This document shows positions 17,017-26,042 of a DNA stretch of 54,635 bases, piece by piece. Origin of the DNA: Ruegeria sp. A3M17 (GTDB taxonomy: Bacteria > Pseudomonadota > Alphaproteobacteria > Rhodobacterales > Rhodobacteraceae); the NCBI RefSeq assembly GCF_003318255.1, contig NZ_QOCF01000011.1, positions 1-54,635 of the forward strand, written 5' to 3'. The position numbers and the translations under genes are program-made. Position 1 is the first letter of the stretch; every line of letters begins with the position of its first letter. Below the pieces are notes generated by a model, which worked only from the letters and a program-made list of their open reading frames with translations, was not told the DNA's origin and ran no database searches.

Positions 17017-18294
17017 ATGCTGAAAATCAACACCCAATCCGAATGGATCGCCCGCGCGAATGAGGTACTGCCCGCCGGTGGGTTTGGTAATTTCGATCCC
17101 GGAATCATCATCGCGCGCGGCGAGGGCAGCCATGTCTGGGATGAAGACGGCAATGAATATGTGGACTACCTGATCGGTTCGGGCCCGATGCTGCTGGGCC
17201 ATGGTCACCCCGAGGTCATAGAAGCCGTGCTGGAACAGCTGCCCAAGGGTATGACTTTCTTTGCCAACAACGCCCGGGGCATCGAACTGGCCGAGGCCAT
17301 CGTTGACGCGGTGCCGTGTTGCGAGCAGGTCCGCTTTGTGGCCGCGGGGGGGGAGGCGGATATGTACGCCATCCGTCTGGCCCGTGCCTATACTGGCCGT
17401 AGCAAGATCCTGAAATTCGAAGGCGGCTATCACGGGATGAGCGCCGAGGCACAGATGAGTCTGGCCCCCAGCCGGCACGTCAACTTCCCCCAGGCGGTCC
17501 CGGACAGCGCGGGCATTCCCGACAGCGTGGCCGAGCAGATGCTGATCGCGCCTTTTAATGATCTGGAAGCCGTTGCCAACCTGCTGGCCGAGCATGATGA
17601 CGTTGCCGCGATCATGATTGAGCCGTTGCAACGAATTGTCCCTCCGGCACCCGGATACCTTCAGGGATTGCGCGATCTCTGCGACAAACACAATGTCCTG
17701 TTGATTTTCGATGAAATCGTCACTGGATTCCGTTTGGCCTATGGCGGTGCGCAAGAGAAATATGGCGTAACGCCCGATATCTGCACCTTGGGCAAAATCA
17801 TCGGCGGCGGCTTCCCATTAGCCGCGCTGGGCGCAAGCGCCGAGATCATGCAGCATTTCGACAAAGCGAAAGTAGGCGAGGAAGGCTGGCTGATGCAGTT
17901 GGGCACGCTGTCGGGTAACCCCGTCGCTTCGGCTGCCGGGTTGAAAACAATGGAGGTTTTGCGGCGCGACGGCATGTATGACCGTCTGCGCGCGATCGGT
18001 GCCGAGCTTCAGCAGATGCAGATGGATGCGCTGACCGGGGCCGGCATCCCGCATCAGATCTGCGGGGACGAAACGCTTTTCGACATCTATTTCACCGATA
18101 CGGACTGTCGTGACTACCGACGCGCCAAACATGACGACCCCCGACTTAACGTTGTCTACAACGATTCGCTGCGCGCACATGGGATTTTCAAAGCCCCCGG
18201 CAAACTCTATCCGTCTCTGGCTGTGACCCAAGCAGATCTGGATCAGACGCGGATGGCCGTTGAGAAAGCGGTTCAGGCGATCAGCGCAGAATAG
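17017..18294 (+). CDS. class III aminotransferase (glutamate-1-semialdehyde aminomutase-like)
   Basis: A 425-residue PLP enzyme. FDEIVTGFR carries the cofactor Asp (D232), and K260 in CTLGKIIGGG is the Schiff-base lysine. VAAGGEADMYAIRLAR replaces the more usual SGTEA motif. Members transfer or shift amino groups on omega-amino or aldehyde substrates. It is not the hemL of heme synthesis, judging by this altered motif and its operon context. The ATG at 17017 lies one base after the stop of enzyme C, with GGAG at 17003-17006, so it may initiate on its own if upstream translation is cut short. Last gene of the accessory operon. Confidence 0.9.
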   Translation: MLKINTQSEWIARANEVLPAGGFGNFDPGIIIARGEGSHVWDEDGNEYVDYLIGSGPMLLGHGHPEVIEAVLEQLPKGMTFFANNARGIELAEAIVDAVPCCEQVRFVAAGGEADMYAIRLARAYTGRSKILKFEGGYHGMSAEAQMSLAPSRHVNFPQAVPDSAGIPDSVAEQMLIAPFNDLEAVANLLAEHDDVAAIMIEPLQRIVPPAPGYLQGLRDLCDKHNVLLIFDEIVTGFRLAYGGAQEKYGVTPDICTLGKIIGGGFPLAALGASAEIMQHFDKAKVGEEGWLMQLGTLSGNPVASAAGLKTMEVLRRDGMYDRLRAIGAELQQMQMDALTGAGIPHQICGDETLFDIYFTDTDCRDYRRAKHDDPRLNVVYNDSLRAHGIFKAPGKLYPSLAVTQADLDQTRMAVEKAVQAISAE

Positions 18295-18319
18295 AGGTCA
18301 CAAGGTCATAAAAATAAGC

Positions 18320-18347
18320 GGGCCGCTGTCATTTCTGACAGCGGCCC
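18320..18347. terminator. terminator hairpin between aminotransferase and hemC
   Basis: A perfect 12-bp stem, GGGCCGCTGTCA / TGACAGCGGCCC with loop TTTC. On the minus strand it is followed by CTTATTTTTATG, fitting termination of hemC read-through; on the plus strand it has no T-run but lies 26 bases after the aminotransferase stop. The rest of 18348-18522 is AT-richer and shows only a 6-bp hairpin (AGTGAA-gtag-TTCACT, 18492-18507) followed by T-rich sequence, a possible second terminator for the plus strand. Confidence 0.7.
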
Positions 18348-18522
18348 TAACTGGTTGGACTTCAGGGTCTGGTCTCGCCCCCTCGAATACCACTTAAAAG
18401 AGAACGGACTAAAAAAACTTTCGACTATTTCGAGACCGACCCGACTTCACAACCGGTATGAATACTTTATGCACCATCGACGGCGCTGTCTCAGTGAAGT
18501 AGTTCACTTTTCATAAACTTTT

Positions 18523-19482
18523 TTATTTTTTCCAATCAAAAAAGCCTGGGCCTGCCTGTTTCAGCAGGGATTCTGCCATGGCGCGACCTATTTCCGGGCC
18601 ATCTGCGACCGACCCTGAGGTGTCCTCGGATATTGATTCGGACCCGTCGGGGCGCAAAACCTCACCACGCAGGCGTAGTTGATCACCTTTTATTTCCGCC
18701 AAACCCGCGATCGGCGTTTCGCAAGAGCCGTCCAAAGCGGCCAGTAATGCGCGTTCCGATGCCAATCGCTGCGCGGTCTCAGCATTGTGGATGGCCTCGA
18801 GCATTTCAGCCGCACGGGAATCATCGCCACGGCGTTCGATGCCGATCGTGCCTTGGGCGATGGCGGGCAGCATATCTTCGACGGCGATGGCGGTTGCGGG
18901 AACCTCCTCCATATTCAGACGCCGGATGCCGGCCATGGCCAGAAACGTGCAATCGGCCACACCATCTGCCAGCTTCTTGAGGCGCGTTTGAACATTGCCC
19001 CGGAACTCGACCACATTCAGGTCCGGGCGACGGTTCAACAATTGTGCCCGACGCCGCAGCGATGAGGTGCCCACAACTGCGCCCTGCGCGAGGTCACGGA
19101 TCGAGCTCAGGCTGGGTGAGATAAAGGCGTCCCGCACATCTTCGCGCGGCAGAAACGTGTCCAGCACCAGACCCTGGGGCTGTTCGACCGGCATGTCCTT
19201 GGTGGAATGCACCGCGATGTCGATATCGCCACGCAGCATTGCCTCTTCGATTTCCTTGGTGAACAGGCCCTTGTTGCCAATCTCTTTCAGCGGGCGGTCC
19301 GCATCAATCATGGCGCGGTTGTCACCAGTGGTCTTGATTACAACAATCTCGAACGCGTCTTCGGGCAGATCAAAGGCTTTGCCCAGCCGTTGCCGGGTTT
19401 CATAGGCTTGTGCCAGCGCCAGCGGTGAGCCACGAGTGCCGATCTTGAGCGGTGATGCGGGGGTTGGCAGGGTCAGTGTCAT
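18523..19482 (-). CDS. hemC: porphobilinogen deaminase (hydroxymethylbilane synthase)
   Basis: 319 residues; joins four porphobilinogen units into hydroxymethylbilane in heme and bacteriochlorophyll/B12 synthesis. Motifs: KIGTRGSPLALAQ at the N terminus, HSTKDMP (92-98), TSSLRRRAQL, and the dipyrromethane-cofactor cysteine C254 in GSCETPIAG. I start at ATG 19482, giving the usual family length; a longer in-frame extension would run into the hemE promoter region. Divergent from hemE across a 107-base gap that contains a TTGACA at 19531. Confidence 0.97.
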   Translation of the reverse strand: MTLTLPTPASPLKIGTRGSPLALAQAYETRQRLGKAFDLPEDAFEIVVIKTTGDNRAMIDADRPLKEIGNKGLFTKEIEEAMLRGDIDIAVHSTKDMPVEQPQGLVLDTFLPREDVRDAFISPSLSSIRDLAQGAVVGTSSLRRRAQLLNRRPDLNVVEFRGNVQTRLKKLADGVADCTFLAMAGIRRLNMEEVPATAIAVEDMLPAIAQGTIGIERRGDDSRAAEMLEAIHNAETAQRLASERALLAALDGSCETPIAGLAEIKGDQLRLRGEVLRPDGSESISEDTSGSVADGPEIGRAMAESLLKQAGPGFFDWKK

Positions 19483-19589
19483 GTGCACAGCTTTAGTCGC
19501 GTCACATTGCCCTGACAATGGGGGCAGAGCTTGACAAATTGCCACTGAGGCACGACCCGTGGCGACAAACCTGACGATTGGGGACAAAG

Positions 19590-20633
19590 ATGGCCGAGAC
19601 AAAGAAACTGCTGCGGGCGCTGGCGGGTGAAGTACAGGACGTGCCGCCGATCTGGATGATGCGGCAGGCCGGACGGTATTTGCCGGAGTACCGCGCAACC
19701 CGGGCGCAGGCCGGGGACTTTTTGTCTTTGTGTTATAACCCCGAGTTGGCGGCCGAGGTGACGTTACAGCCGATCCGCCGCTATGGCTTTGACGCGGCTA
19801 TTCTGTTTGCGGATATTTTATTGGTGCCGCAAGCGCTGAGCGCGGATCTGTGGTTTGTCACCGGCGAAGGCCCGCGTCTATCCACGATCACGCAGCAATC
19901 CGAATTCGACGCGCTGAAACCGGTATCGGATATCCATGAGACGTTGTCGCCGGTGTATGAAACCGTGCGAATCCTGTCGCGTGAGTTGCCGTCCGAGACG
20001 ACCCTGATCGGGTTCGCAGGCGCGCCATGGACGGTTGCGACCTACATGATCGCCGGTCGCGGCACGCCGGACCAGGGACCGGCTCATGCGCTGCGCGAGG
20101 AAAACACAGCCCTGTTCGAAGCGCTGCTGGAGCGGATCACGCTGGCCACCATCGAATATCTCTCGGCCCAAATCGAGGCCGGGGCCGAGGTAGTGAAGAT
20201 TTTCGACAGCTGGGCTGGGTCGCTGAAGGGCGATGCCTTTCAGAAATATGCGGTCGAGCCTTGCCGTGTGATCACGCAGGCGATCAAAGCGCGTCATCCC
20301 GGTATACCGGTGATCGGCTTCCCGCGCGAGGCAGGTGATGGTTACATAGGTTTTGCCAAGACCACCGGCGTGGATTGCGTTGCGCTGGACAACTCTGTGT
20401 CGCCGGATTGGGCGGTCGAGCATGTGCAGGTGGATGGCTGCGTTCAGGGCAATCTGGCCTCGTCGCACATGGTGACCGGCGGACAGGCGCTGGTGGATGA
20501 GACGCGCCAGATTGTTGAGGCGTTTTCGAAAGGGCCGCACATCTTTAATCTGGGCCACGGGATCACACCTGATGCCGATCCCGACAATGTTCAGCTGATG
20601 ATAGACACGGTTCGGTCCTGGCGGGACGCGTAG
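19590..20633 (+). CDS. hemE: uroporphyrinogen decarboxylase
   Basis: 347 residues; decarboxylates the four acetate side chains of uroporphyrinogen III to give coproporphyrinogen III. It shows the signature [17 protein letters not shown] at 19-35 and the second signature [14 protein letters not shown]. The ATG at 19590 gives the normal N terminus. Divergent from hemC, so two steps of the same pathway share a control region. A self-complementary AGAGGGGCC-GGCCCCTCT lies just past the stop (20632-20649), possibly part of its terminator. Confidence 0.97.
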   Translation: MAETKKLLRALAGEVQDVPPIWMMRQAGRYLPEYRATRAQAGDFLSLCYNPELAAEVTLQPIRRYGFDAAILFADILLVPQALSADLWFVTGEGPRLSTITQQSEFDALKPVSDIHETLSPVYETVRILSRELPSETTLIGFAGAPWTVATYMIAGRGTPDQGPAHALREENTALFEALLERITLATIEYLSAQIEAGAEVVKIFDSWAGSLKGDAFQKYAVEPCRVITQAIKARHPGIPVIGFPREAGDGYIGFAKTTGVDCVALDNSVSPDWAVEHVQVDGCVQGNLASSHMVTGGQALVDETRQIVEAFSKGPHIFNLGHGITPDADPDNVQLMIDTVRSWRDA

Positions 20634-20670
20634 AGGGGCCGGCCCCTCTTGGCCTCTGGCCAATTCACCC

Positions 20671-20700
20671 CGGGATATTTTTAGCCAGGTGAAGGGTCGG
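20671..20700. repeat. Rhodobacterales-type intergenic repeat, copy 1
   Basis: CGGGATATTTTTAGCCAGGT followed by GAAGGGTCGG. It is alignable with 46411-46440 (CGGGAGTGTTTTTGAAAAGA then TGAAGGGGCG). From memory, sequences of this form (GC-rich half-hairpin, T-run, ATGAAGG) are abundant between genes in this order. This copy overlaps the 3' end of the racemase gene, whose stop codon lies inside it. Confidence 0.5.
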
Positions 20701-21790
20701 GAGGCGCGTTGGTGGACAGTTGATCCAGAATATCCTGCTTGTGCTCGCCTCGGCGGGGGCTGGTTTTGGGCTGCCATGTCTCGGTCGAAAAGCGGGGCGC
20801 AGCCGCAGCCTGCAATGCGCCGTCATGGTCGATCCATGTTTGGCGCGCGGTGTTCATGGGATGGGCTTGCGCCTCGACCGGGTCGAGTACGGGCGCAACG
20901 CAGGCGTCGGATCCCTGGAACATATCGGCCCAGTGGGCGCGGGGTTTACTGGCGAACAAGTCGGTGAGTCGCTGTGTGAGTTTGGGCCATAGCGCCGGAA
21001 CATATTGGTTTTTGAATTCGGGATCGTTGGTGAGTCCCAGTGTTTGCAGGAATTCGGCGTAGAACTTGGGCTCAAGACACTGGACGGACATGAACCCCCC
21101 GTCCAGACATGCGTACGTGCGGCTCCAATGCGGGCCGTCCAGCAGGCTGTGACCGCGCGTTTCAGACAGATTTCCGGATTGGCGCATGCTCATCAACAGG
21201 TTCATCATGTGGGCCGATCCGTCATAGATGGCGGCATCAACCACGGTGCCCTGTCCGGTCCGCTGCGCGTTGAGAAGCCCGGCTAGAATCCCGGTGACAA
21301 GATACATGGCGCCGCCGCCAATATCCCCGACTAGGGTCGCCGGGGTCTGCGGGGGTTGGCCTGCTGCTGACGCGTACCACAGTGCCCCGGACAGCGAGAT
21401 GTAATTCAGATCGTGCCCTGCAGTTTCCGATAGCGGGCCGTTCTGACCCCATCCGGTCATGCGACCATAGATCAATTTTGGGTTGGTTTCCTGAAAAGCA
21501 TCGGGGCCAAGCCCCAGCTTTTCCATCACGCCGGGGCGGAACCCTTCGATTAGCGCATCGGCCGAGGCGATCAGACGCCTTGCGATGTCCAGATCGGCGG
21601 CATCCTTCAGATTCAAGTCAATCGAGCGTTTGCCGCGGTCCAGGACGGATTGCTCGGGCATACCCGGTACGGCAGGCTGGCCTTTGCGGTGGATCGTGAT
21701 GACGTCCGCCCCCAGATCGGCCAGCAGCATGGCGGCGAACGGACCTGGCCCCAAACCTTCAATTTCAATGATCCGTATTCCGCTGAGCAT
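20681..21790 (-). CDS. alpha-methylacyl-CoA racemase (CaiB/BaiF family III CoA-transferase fold)
   Basis: 369 residues. GHDLNYISLSG contains H126 and LVGDIGGG contains D156, the two catalytic residues at the same numbers as in mycobacterial MCR. The N-terminal LSGIRIIEIEGLGPGPFAAMLLADLGADV is typical of CaiB/BaiF proteins. The enzyme interconverts (2R)- and (2S)-methyl-branched acyl-CoAs ahead of beta-oxidation. A GGAGAGG site precedes the ATG at 21790. The C-terminal PPDPSPG tail is encoded by an intergenic repeat element. Convergent with hemE. Confidence 0.88.
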   Translation of the reverse strand: MLSGIRIIEIEGLGPGPFAAMLLADLGADVITIHRKGQPAVPGMPEQSVLDRGKRSIDLNLKDAADLDIARRLIASADALIEGFRPGVMEKLGLGPDAFQETNPKLIYGRMTGWGQNGPLSETAGHDLNYISLSGALWYASAAGQPPQTPATLVGDIGGGAMYLVTGILAGLLNAQRTGQGTVVDAAIYDGSAHMMNLLMSMRQSGNLSETRGHSLLDGPHWSRTYACLDGGFMSVQCLEPKFYAEFLQTLGLTNDPEFKNQYVPALWPKLTQRLTDLFASKPRAHWADMFQGSDACVAPVLDPVEAQAHPMNTARQTWIDHDGALQAAAAPRFSTETWQPKTSPRRGEHKQDILDQLSTNAPPDPSPG

Positions 21791-21913
21791 GAGCCCTCTC
21801 CTTTCTGCGCAGGTTTTCGGGGATACCCGGGGATTGCAAGCCCGGATTCTGTTGGCTTGCCAGATGGTCACGCGATCCTTAGCGTTCCAAACGGGATGGA
21901 GAGCGAGGCTCGG

Positions 21914-23179
21914 ATGCGGTTGTGGTTCCTTTTTGGTGGCGCCGTTGCGCTGGCGGTGTTGGTAGGCGTGTTTTCGCGCCTGCATCCCCCTGGCAGTATG
22001 ATGTTGGCGGCGGGTCCAGAAGGCGGCGCTTATGAAACCGTTGCGCGGGACTACGCCGCAATTCTGGCGCGCGATGATATTCAACTGGAAATACTGGATA
22101 CCGCTGGTTCGGTCGAAAATGCTGAACTGCTTAGTGCGGGCGATGTCGACGCTGCATTTCTACAAGGCGGTATCCGGGTTGATCCGAAAAAGGCTGAGGC
22201 CGTCGGGGCAGCGTTTTTTGAACCCATCATCTTTTTGGTCAACGAAGGCGCAACAATCCCCAAAAACCCCGCCTTGTGGACCGGTTTGAGGATCAACAGC
22301 GGCGCACCAGGCTCAGGTACGGCTGCGGCTTTTCGGGATTTCGAAAAGGCGGTCGGCTTGAATGAGGGGGATAATACACATTTCTCAATCCCCTATGCAA
22401 AAGCCGCGGCGGCTTTGTTGGACGGAGATTTGGATATTGCCGTCTATGTTGCCCCCATCGAAGCTCCCTATCTGAAGGCCGCATATGCAGAGCCGGGGCT
22501 TCGCGTGCTGGCGCTGGACCATGTTCAGGCGATTTCGCGGCGGTTGGAATACGCGACGGTGGTGACAGTTCCGGCGGGAGGAATGTCGTTGGACCCAGTT
22601 CTTCCGCCGCGACCGGTAGAGTTGATAGCGATCGAAGCCCGTCTGGTCGTGCGACCGGATTTGCACCCCGCGCTGATCAACCGTCTGACGATGGCGGCGA
22701 TTGAATTGCACAGTGCCCGCGGAATTATCGCCGATCCGGGGGCATTCCCCAACCTCGAAGGTGCAGGGATGACGATCAACAATACGGCCCGGCAGCTAAT
22801 TGTTGATGGTCCTTCGACCTGGCATAATTGGCTGCCCTATTGGATCGCAGCACAGATTAACCGGGTTCTTTTGCTGTTGCTGCCGTTCTTTTTCATTGTG
22901 GTGCCTCTGATCCGGCTTGTGCCTATGGCCTATGCCTACGCGATGCGGTGGCGAGTTTGGCAGCACTACCCCGAAATCCGCGAAATTGAGGAGGAACTGG
23001 CCAACAATCCCGGTGTCAACGAGCTGCGCGAGATGCAGGCGCATCTGAACGCCTTGGACGAACGCCTCGCAACGTTGCGGCTGCCCGCGGCCTATCGGCA
23101 AGGACTGTACGACGCGCGGTTGCATGTCGAACTTGTACAAAAACGGGTGGCCGAATTGCAGCAGCATAGTCAGACCTGA
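21914..23179 (+). CDS. TAXI-family solute-binding protein, membrane tethered
   Basis: 421 residues. An N-terminal hydrophobic segment (3-20) is followed by a TAXI/NMT1-like periplasmic binding domain (about 28-310; AGPEGGAYETVARDYAAIL and SGAPGSGTAAAFRDFEKAVGL are typical). Then come a second strong membrane segment (about 318-345, VLLLLLPFFFIVVPLI) and a charged coiled-coil-like tail (to 421). Ordinary TAXI proteins stop after the binding domain. No TRAP permease subunit is nearby. Start chosen at ATG 21914 with GAGG 6 bases upstream; ATG 21896 is an alternative. Ligand unknown. Confidence 0.85.
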   Translation: MRLWFLFGGAVALAVLVGVFSRLHPPGSMMLAAGPEGGAYETVARDYAAILARDDIQLEILDTAGSVENAELLSAGDVDAAFLQGGIRVDPKKAEAVGAAFFEPIIFLVNEGATIPKNPALWTGLRINSGAPGSGTAAAFRDFEKAVGLNEGDNTHFSIPYAKAAAALLDGDLDIAVYVAPIEAPYLKAAYAEPGLRVLALDHVQAISRRLEYATVVTVPAGGMSLDPVLPPRPVELIAIEARLVVRPDLHPALINRLTMAAIELHSARGIIADPGAFPNLEGAGMTINNTARQLIVDGPSTWHNWLPYWIAAQINRVLLLLLPFFFIVVPLIRLVPMAYAYAMRWRVWQHYPEIREIEEELANNPGVNELREMQAHLNALDERLATLRLPAAYRQGLYDARLHVELVQKRVAELQQHSQT

Positions 23180-23280
23180 CCCAGCCGCGCGCCCACAAAA
23201 AAGCGCAGAGCAATGTGCGGAATTGACCTGTTCTGTGACGGGCGGTCGCGGTAGTGTCCCCGCCAGAACAGGGAATGTGT

Positions 23281-24210
23281 ATGACAACTATTCTGTCCAT
23301 CAGGGATTTGCGTAAGTCCTATGCCGACGGATTCGAGGCGCTCAAAGGGGTGTCCTTGGATATCGAGCAGGGCGAAATTCTGGCGTTGCTGGGCCCGAAT
23401 GGGGCTGGCAAGACGACCTTAATTTCCACCGTGTGCGGCATTACCACTCCGACTTCGGGCACCGTTACCGTTGGTGGGCATGACATCCAGACCGAATTTC
23501 GTGCCGCGCGCCGGATGATCGGGCTGGTGCCACAGGAAATCGCGCTTGAGCCGTTTGAGAAAGTTTGGAACACGGTTCGGTTCTCGCGGGGCCTGTTCGG
23601 ATATGGCAGCGACAACGCCCGGATCGAAGAGATCCTGCGCAAGCTGTCTCTGTGGGACAAGCGTAAAAACGCGATCAAGGAACTGTCTGGTGGCATGAAG
23701 CGCCGCGTGCTGATTGCCAAGGCCCTGGCACATGAGCCGCGCGTGCTGTTCCTGGATGAGCCGACCGCCGGCGTAGATGTCGAACTGCGCAAGGACATGT
23801 GGGAGATCGTGGCCGAGCTGAAACAGGCCGGGGTCACCATCATCCTGACCACGCATTACATCGAAGAGGCCGAGGCCATTGCCGACAGGGTAGGTGTCAT
23901 TGACAAGGGTGAGCTGCGGCTGGTGCAGGACAAGAACACCCTGATGGCCCAGATGGGCAAGAAACAGATCGAGGTTATGCTGGCCGATCCTATTCAGGCC
24001 ATTCCCGACAGTTTGGTTGTGCATAACCTGACGTTGAACGGCAATGGCGACTCGCTTGTCTATACCTATGACACCCACGCGGACCGCACTGGGATCACCA
24101 CCTTGCTGAACGATGTGGCGCAGGCGGGGCTTGTTCTGCGCGACGTTCAGACCCGGCAGTCGAGCCTGGAAGAGATTTTCGTGAACCTGGTATCCGGAGA
24201 ACCCGCATGA
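23281..24210 (+). CDS. ABC exporter ATP-binding protein (ABC-2 type)
   Basis: A 309-residue cytoplasmic ATPase: Walker [10 protein letters not shown] (about 41-49), signature LSGGMKRR, Walker [13 protein letters not shown] and switch His in [14 protein letters not shown]. The C-terminal 60 residues form the extension seen in NodI/DrrA/YadG-type exporters. GGGA precedes the ATG at 23281. It overlaps the permease gene by ATGA, so the two form one transporter. Substrate (drug, polysaccharide or lipid) cannot be assigned. Confidence 0.93.
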   Translation: MTTILSIRDLRKSYADGFEALKGVSLDIEQGEILALLGPNGAGKTTLISTVCGITTPTSGTVTVGGHDIQTEFRAARRMIGLVPQEIALEPFEKVWNTVRFSRGLFGYGSDNARIEEILRKLSLWDKRKNAIKELSGGMKRRVLIAKALAHEPRVLFLDEPTAGVDVELRKDMWEIVAELKQAGVTIILTTHYIEEAEAIADRVGVIDKGELRLVQDKNTLMAQMGKKQIEVMLADPIQAIPDSLVVHNLTLNGNGDSLVYTYDTHADRTGITTLLNDVAQAGLVLRDVQTRQSSLEEIFVNLVSGEPA

Positions 24211-24968
24211 ACTGGTCTGCCATCGCTGCAATCTACCGGTTCGAAATGGCCCGGTTCTTCCGCACTCTGGCACAGAGCTTTCTGTCGCCGGTCCTGTCGA
24301 CCTCATTGTATTTTGTGGTCTTCGGCACTGCGATCGGCAGCCGCATCCAAGAGGTCGAGGGTGTATCTTATGGCGCGTTCATCGTGCCGGGGCTTATCAT
24401 GTTGTCCGTTGTGATGCTGGCAATCTCGAACGCGTCTTTCGGGATCTACTTCCCGAAATTCCTTGGTACGATATACGAACTGTTGTCGGCGCCAGTGAAT
24501 TTCATCGAAATCGTAATAGGTTACGTCGGGGCCGCTGCCACCAAGTCGCTTTTTGTCGGGCTGGTAATTCTTGTGACAGCCACATTCTTCGTGGACATAC
24601 GCATCGAACACCCCTTTGCGATGGCGGCCTTTCTGATCCTGTCCTGCCTCAGTTTTTCGCTGTTGGGCTTTATCGTCGGGATATGGGCCAGCAACTTTGA
24701 ACAGATTTCTTTGGTGCCCCAACTGGTTGTCACGCCACTGATCTTTCTGGGCGGCACGTTCTATTCGATCTCGATGCTGCCGCCGGTGTGGCAGACGATC
24801 ACCCTGTTCAACCCGGTTGTTTACCTGATTTCCGGGTTCCGCTGGTCGTTTTACGGGTTGGCCGATGTCCCGATCGGATTCAGCCTGCTGGCGATTCTGG
24901 TCTTCACGGGGACTTGTCTGGCTGTGATCGGCTGGATCTTCAAAACCGGTTGGCGCATTCGCAGCTAG
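24207..24968 (+). CDS. ABC-2 type exporter permease
   Basis: A 253-residue membrane protein with six predicted transmembrane segments and the ABC-2 signature region near residues 165-200 ([41 protein letters not shown]). Its initiation codon overlaps the stop of the ATPase gene. It probably works as a homodimer with two ATPases. The gene pair resembles E. coli YadG/YadH in layout. Confidence 0.93.
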   Translation: MNWSAIAAIYRFEMARFFRTLAQSFLSPVLSTSLYFVVFGTAIGSRIQEVEGVSYGAFIVPGLIMLSVVMLAISNASFGIYFPKFLGTIYELLSAPVNFIEIVIGYVGAAATKSLFVGLVILVTATFFVDIRIEHPFAMAAFLILSCLSFSLLGFIVGIWASNFEQISLVPQLVVTPLIFLGGTFYSISMLPPVWQTITLFNPVVYLISGFRWSFYGLADVPIGFSLLAILVFTGTCLAVIGWIFKTGWRIRS

Positions 24969-25072
24969 GGCGTTGCATTTTTGCCCGCCATGTGTGTGAA
25001 TTTGGTTCACGTCACGTCTAAGGCTCGAACGGTCCCTTGTTTAGGGCCCAGCCGCACTCTACATCGGCACCC

Positions 25073-25870
25073 ATGAAGCTCAGCCTGCCATTTGTCAAAA
25101 AGCAGCCCCTCGTGGCCGTGGTTCGCCTGTCTGGCGCTATCGGAATGGCGGGGCGTGGATCGTTGAACGACACCGCGCTGGCCCCCGTTCTGGAAAAGGC
25201 GTTTCGCAAGGGTAAACCTGCGGCCGTGGCGCTTGAGATCAACTCGCCCGGTGGATCGCCGGTGCAAAGCTCTCTGATCGGGTCGCGAATCCGGCGGCTG
25301 TCGGAAGAGCTTGAGATCCCCGTTATTGCCTTTGTCGAAGACGTTGCAGCGTCTGGCGGCTACTGGCTGGCCGCTGCCGCCGACGAAATCTGGGCGGATG
25401 ACAGCTCGGTCCTGGGGTCGATCGGTGTGATTTCAGCCGGGTTTGGCGCGCATGTCCTTCTGGCGCGGCAAGGCATCGAGCGGCGCGTACATACGGCAGG
25501 CAAATCAAAATCAATGCTCGACCCGTTCTCGCCGGAAAAAGAAGAAGATGTCGCGCGGCTGCAAGGCTTGCTGGGTGATATCCACGCGAACTTCATTGAC
25601 CATGTCAAAGCCCGCCGCGGTGACAAGCTGGATCAAAGTGCGGATCTGTTCACGGGCGAGGTCTGGCTTGCCAGACGTGCGCAGGAACTGGGCCTGATTG
25701 ACGGCGTAGCGCACCTGAGGCCGAAAATGCAGGAGCGGTTCGGCGACAAAGTGAAGTTCCGCCGCTATGGCCTCCGCAAACCGTTCTGGTCGCGGTTCGG
25801 GGCGTCACTTGCCCAGGACGCCATAACCGGAATTGAGGAGCGGGCGGCCTACGCGCGCTTTGGTTTGTGA
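25073..25870 (+). CDS. S49-family serine peptidase, short SppA-like
   Basis: 265 residues, a single S49 domain: nucleophile S94 in VAASGGYWLA and the lysine base in TAGKSKSMLDPF (K144 or K146). It has no signal peptide or N-terminal membrane anchor that I can see, unlike classical SppA and SohB, so it probably acts on the cytoplasmic face, perhaps as an octamer (family knowledge). It starts a three-gene run with the zinc-ribbon miniprotein (start 2 bases after its stop) and the Ca2+/Na+ antiporter. Confidence 0.9.
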   Translation: MKLSLPFVKKQPLVAVVRLSGAIGMAGRGSLNDTALAPVLEKAFRKGKPAAVALEINSPGGSPVQSSLIGSRIRRLSEELEIPVIAFVEDVAASGGYWLAAAADEIWADDSSVLGSIGVISAGFGAHVLLARQGIERRVHTAGKSKSMLDPFSPEKEEDVARLQGLLGDIHANFIDHVKARRGDKLDQSADLFTGEVWLARRAQELGLIDGVAHLRPKMQERFGDKVKFRRYGLRKPFWSRFGASLAQDAITGIEERAAYARFGL

Positions 25871-25871
25871 C

Positions 25872-26042
25872 GTGATAGTCAAGATTGTCACACTTTTCCT
25901 GATCGCCATGGGTGTCCTGGCGATGTTCGGCAAGCTGCGCTTTCCTGGGCAGAAGAAGTTGCAGTCTGCAAGATGCCCGCGCTGCGGACGGTTCAGTATC
26001 GGTAAGGGGCCTTGCTCCTGCGAAAAAGGAGGCCGTACATGA
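25872..26042 (+). CDS. 56-residue membrane protein with C-terminal zinc-ribbon-like cysteines
   Basis: It starts at GTG 25872, one base after the S49 stop, and its TGA overlaps the ATG of the next gene (ATGA, 26039-26042), which strongly supports it as a gene. One hydrophobic helix (IVKIVTLFLIAMGVLAMF) is followed by a basic linker and RCPRCGRFSIGKGPCSC, with four cysteines spaced C-x2-C-x8-C-x-C, a compact metal-binding knuckle. Function unknown. Possible roles are an adaptor for the adjacent S49 peptidase or antiporter. Confidence 0.8.
   Translation: MIVKIVTLFLIAMGVLAMFGKLRFPGQKKLQSARCPRCGRFSIGKGPCSCEKGGRT

Noticed and set aside
19483..19589. hemE-side origin of replication, as next to hemE in Caulobacter
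   Set aside because: The gap is only 107 bases, has no DnaA-box cluster and no AT-rich unwinding region.
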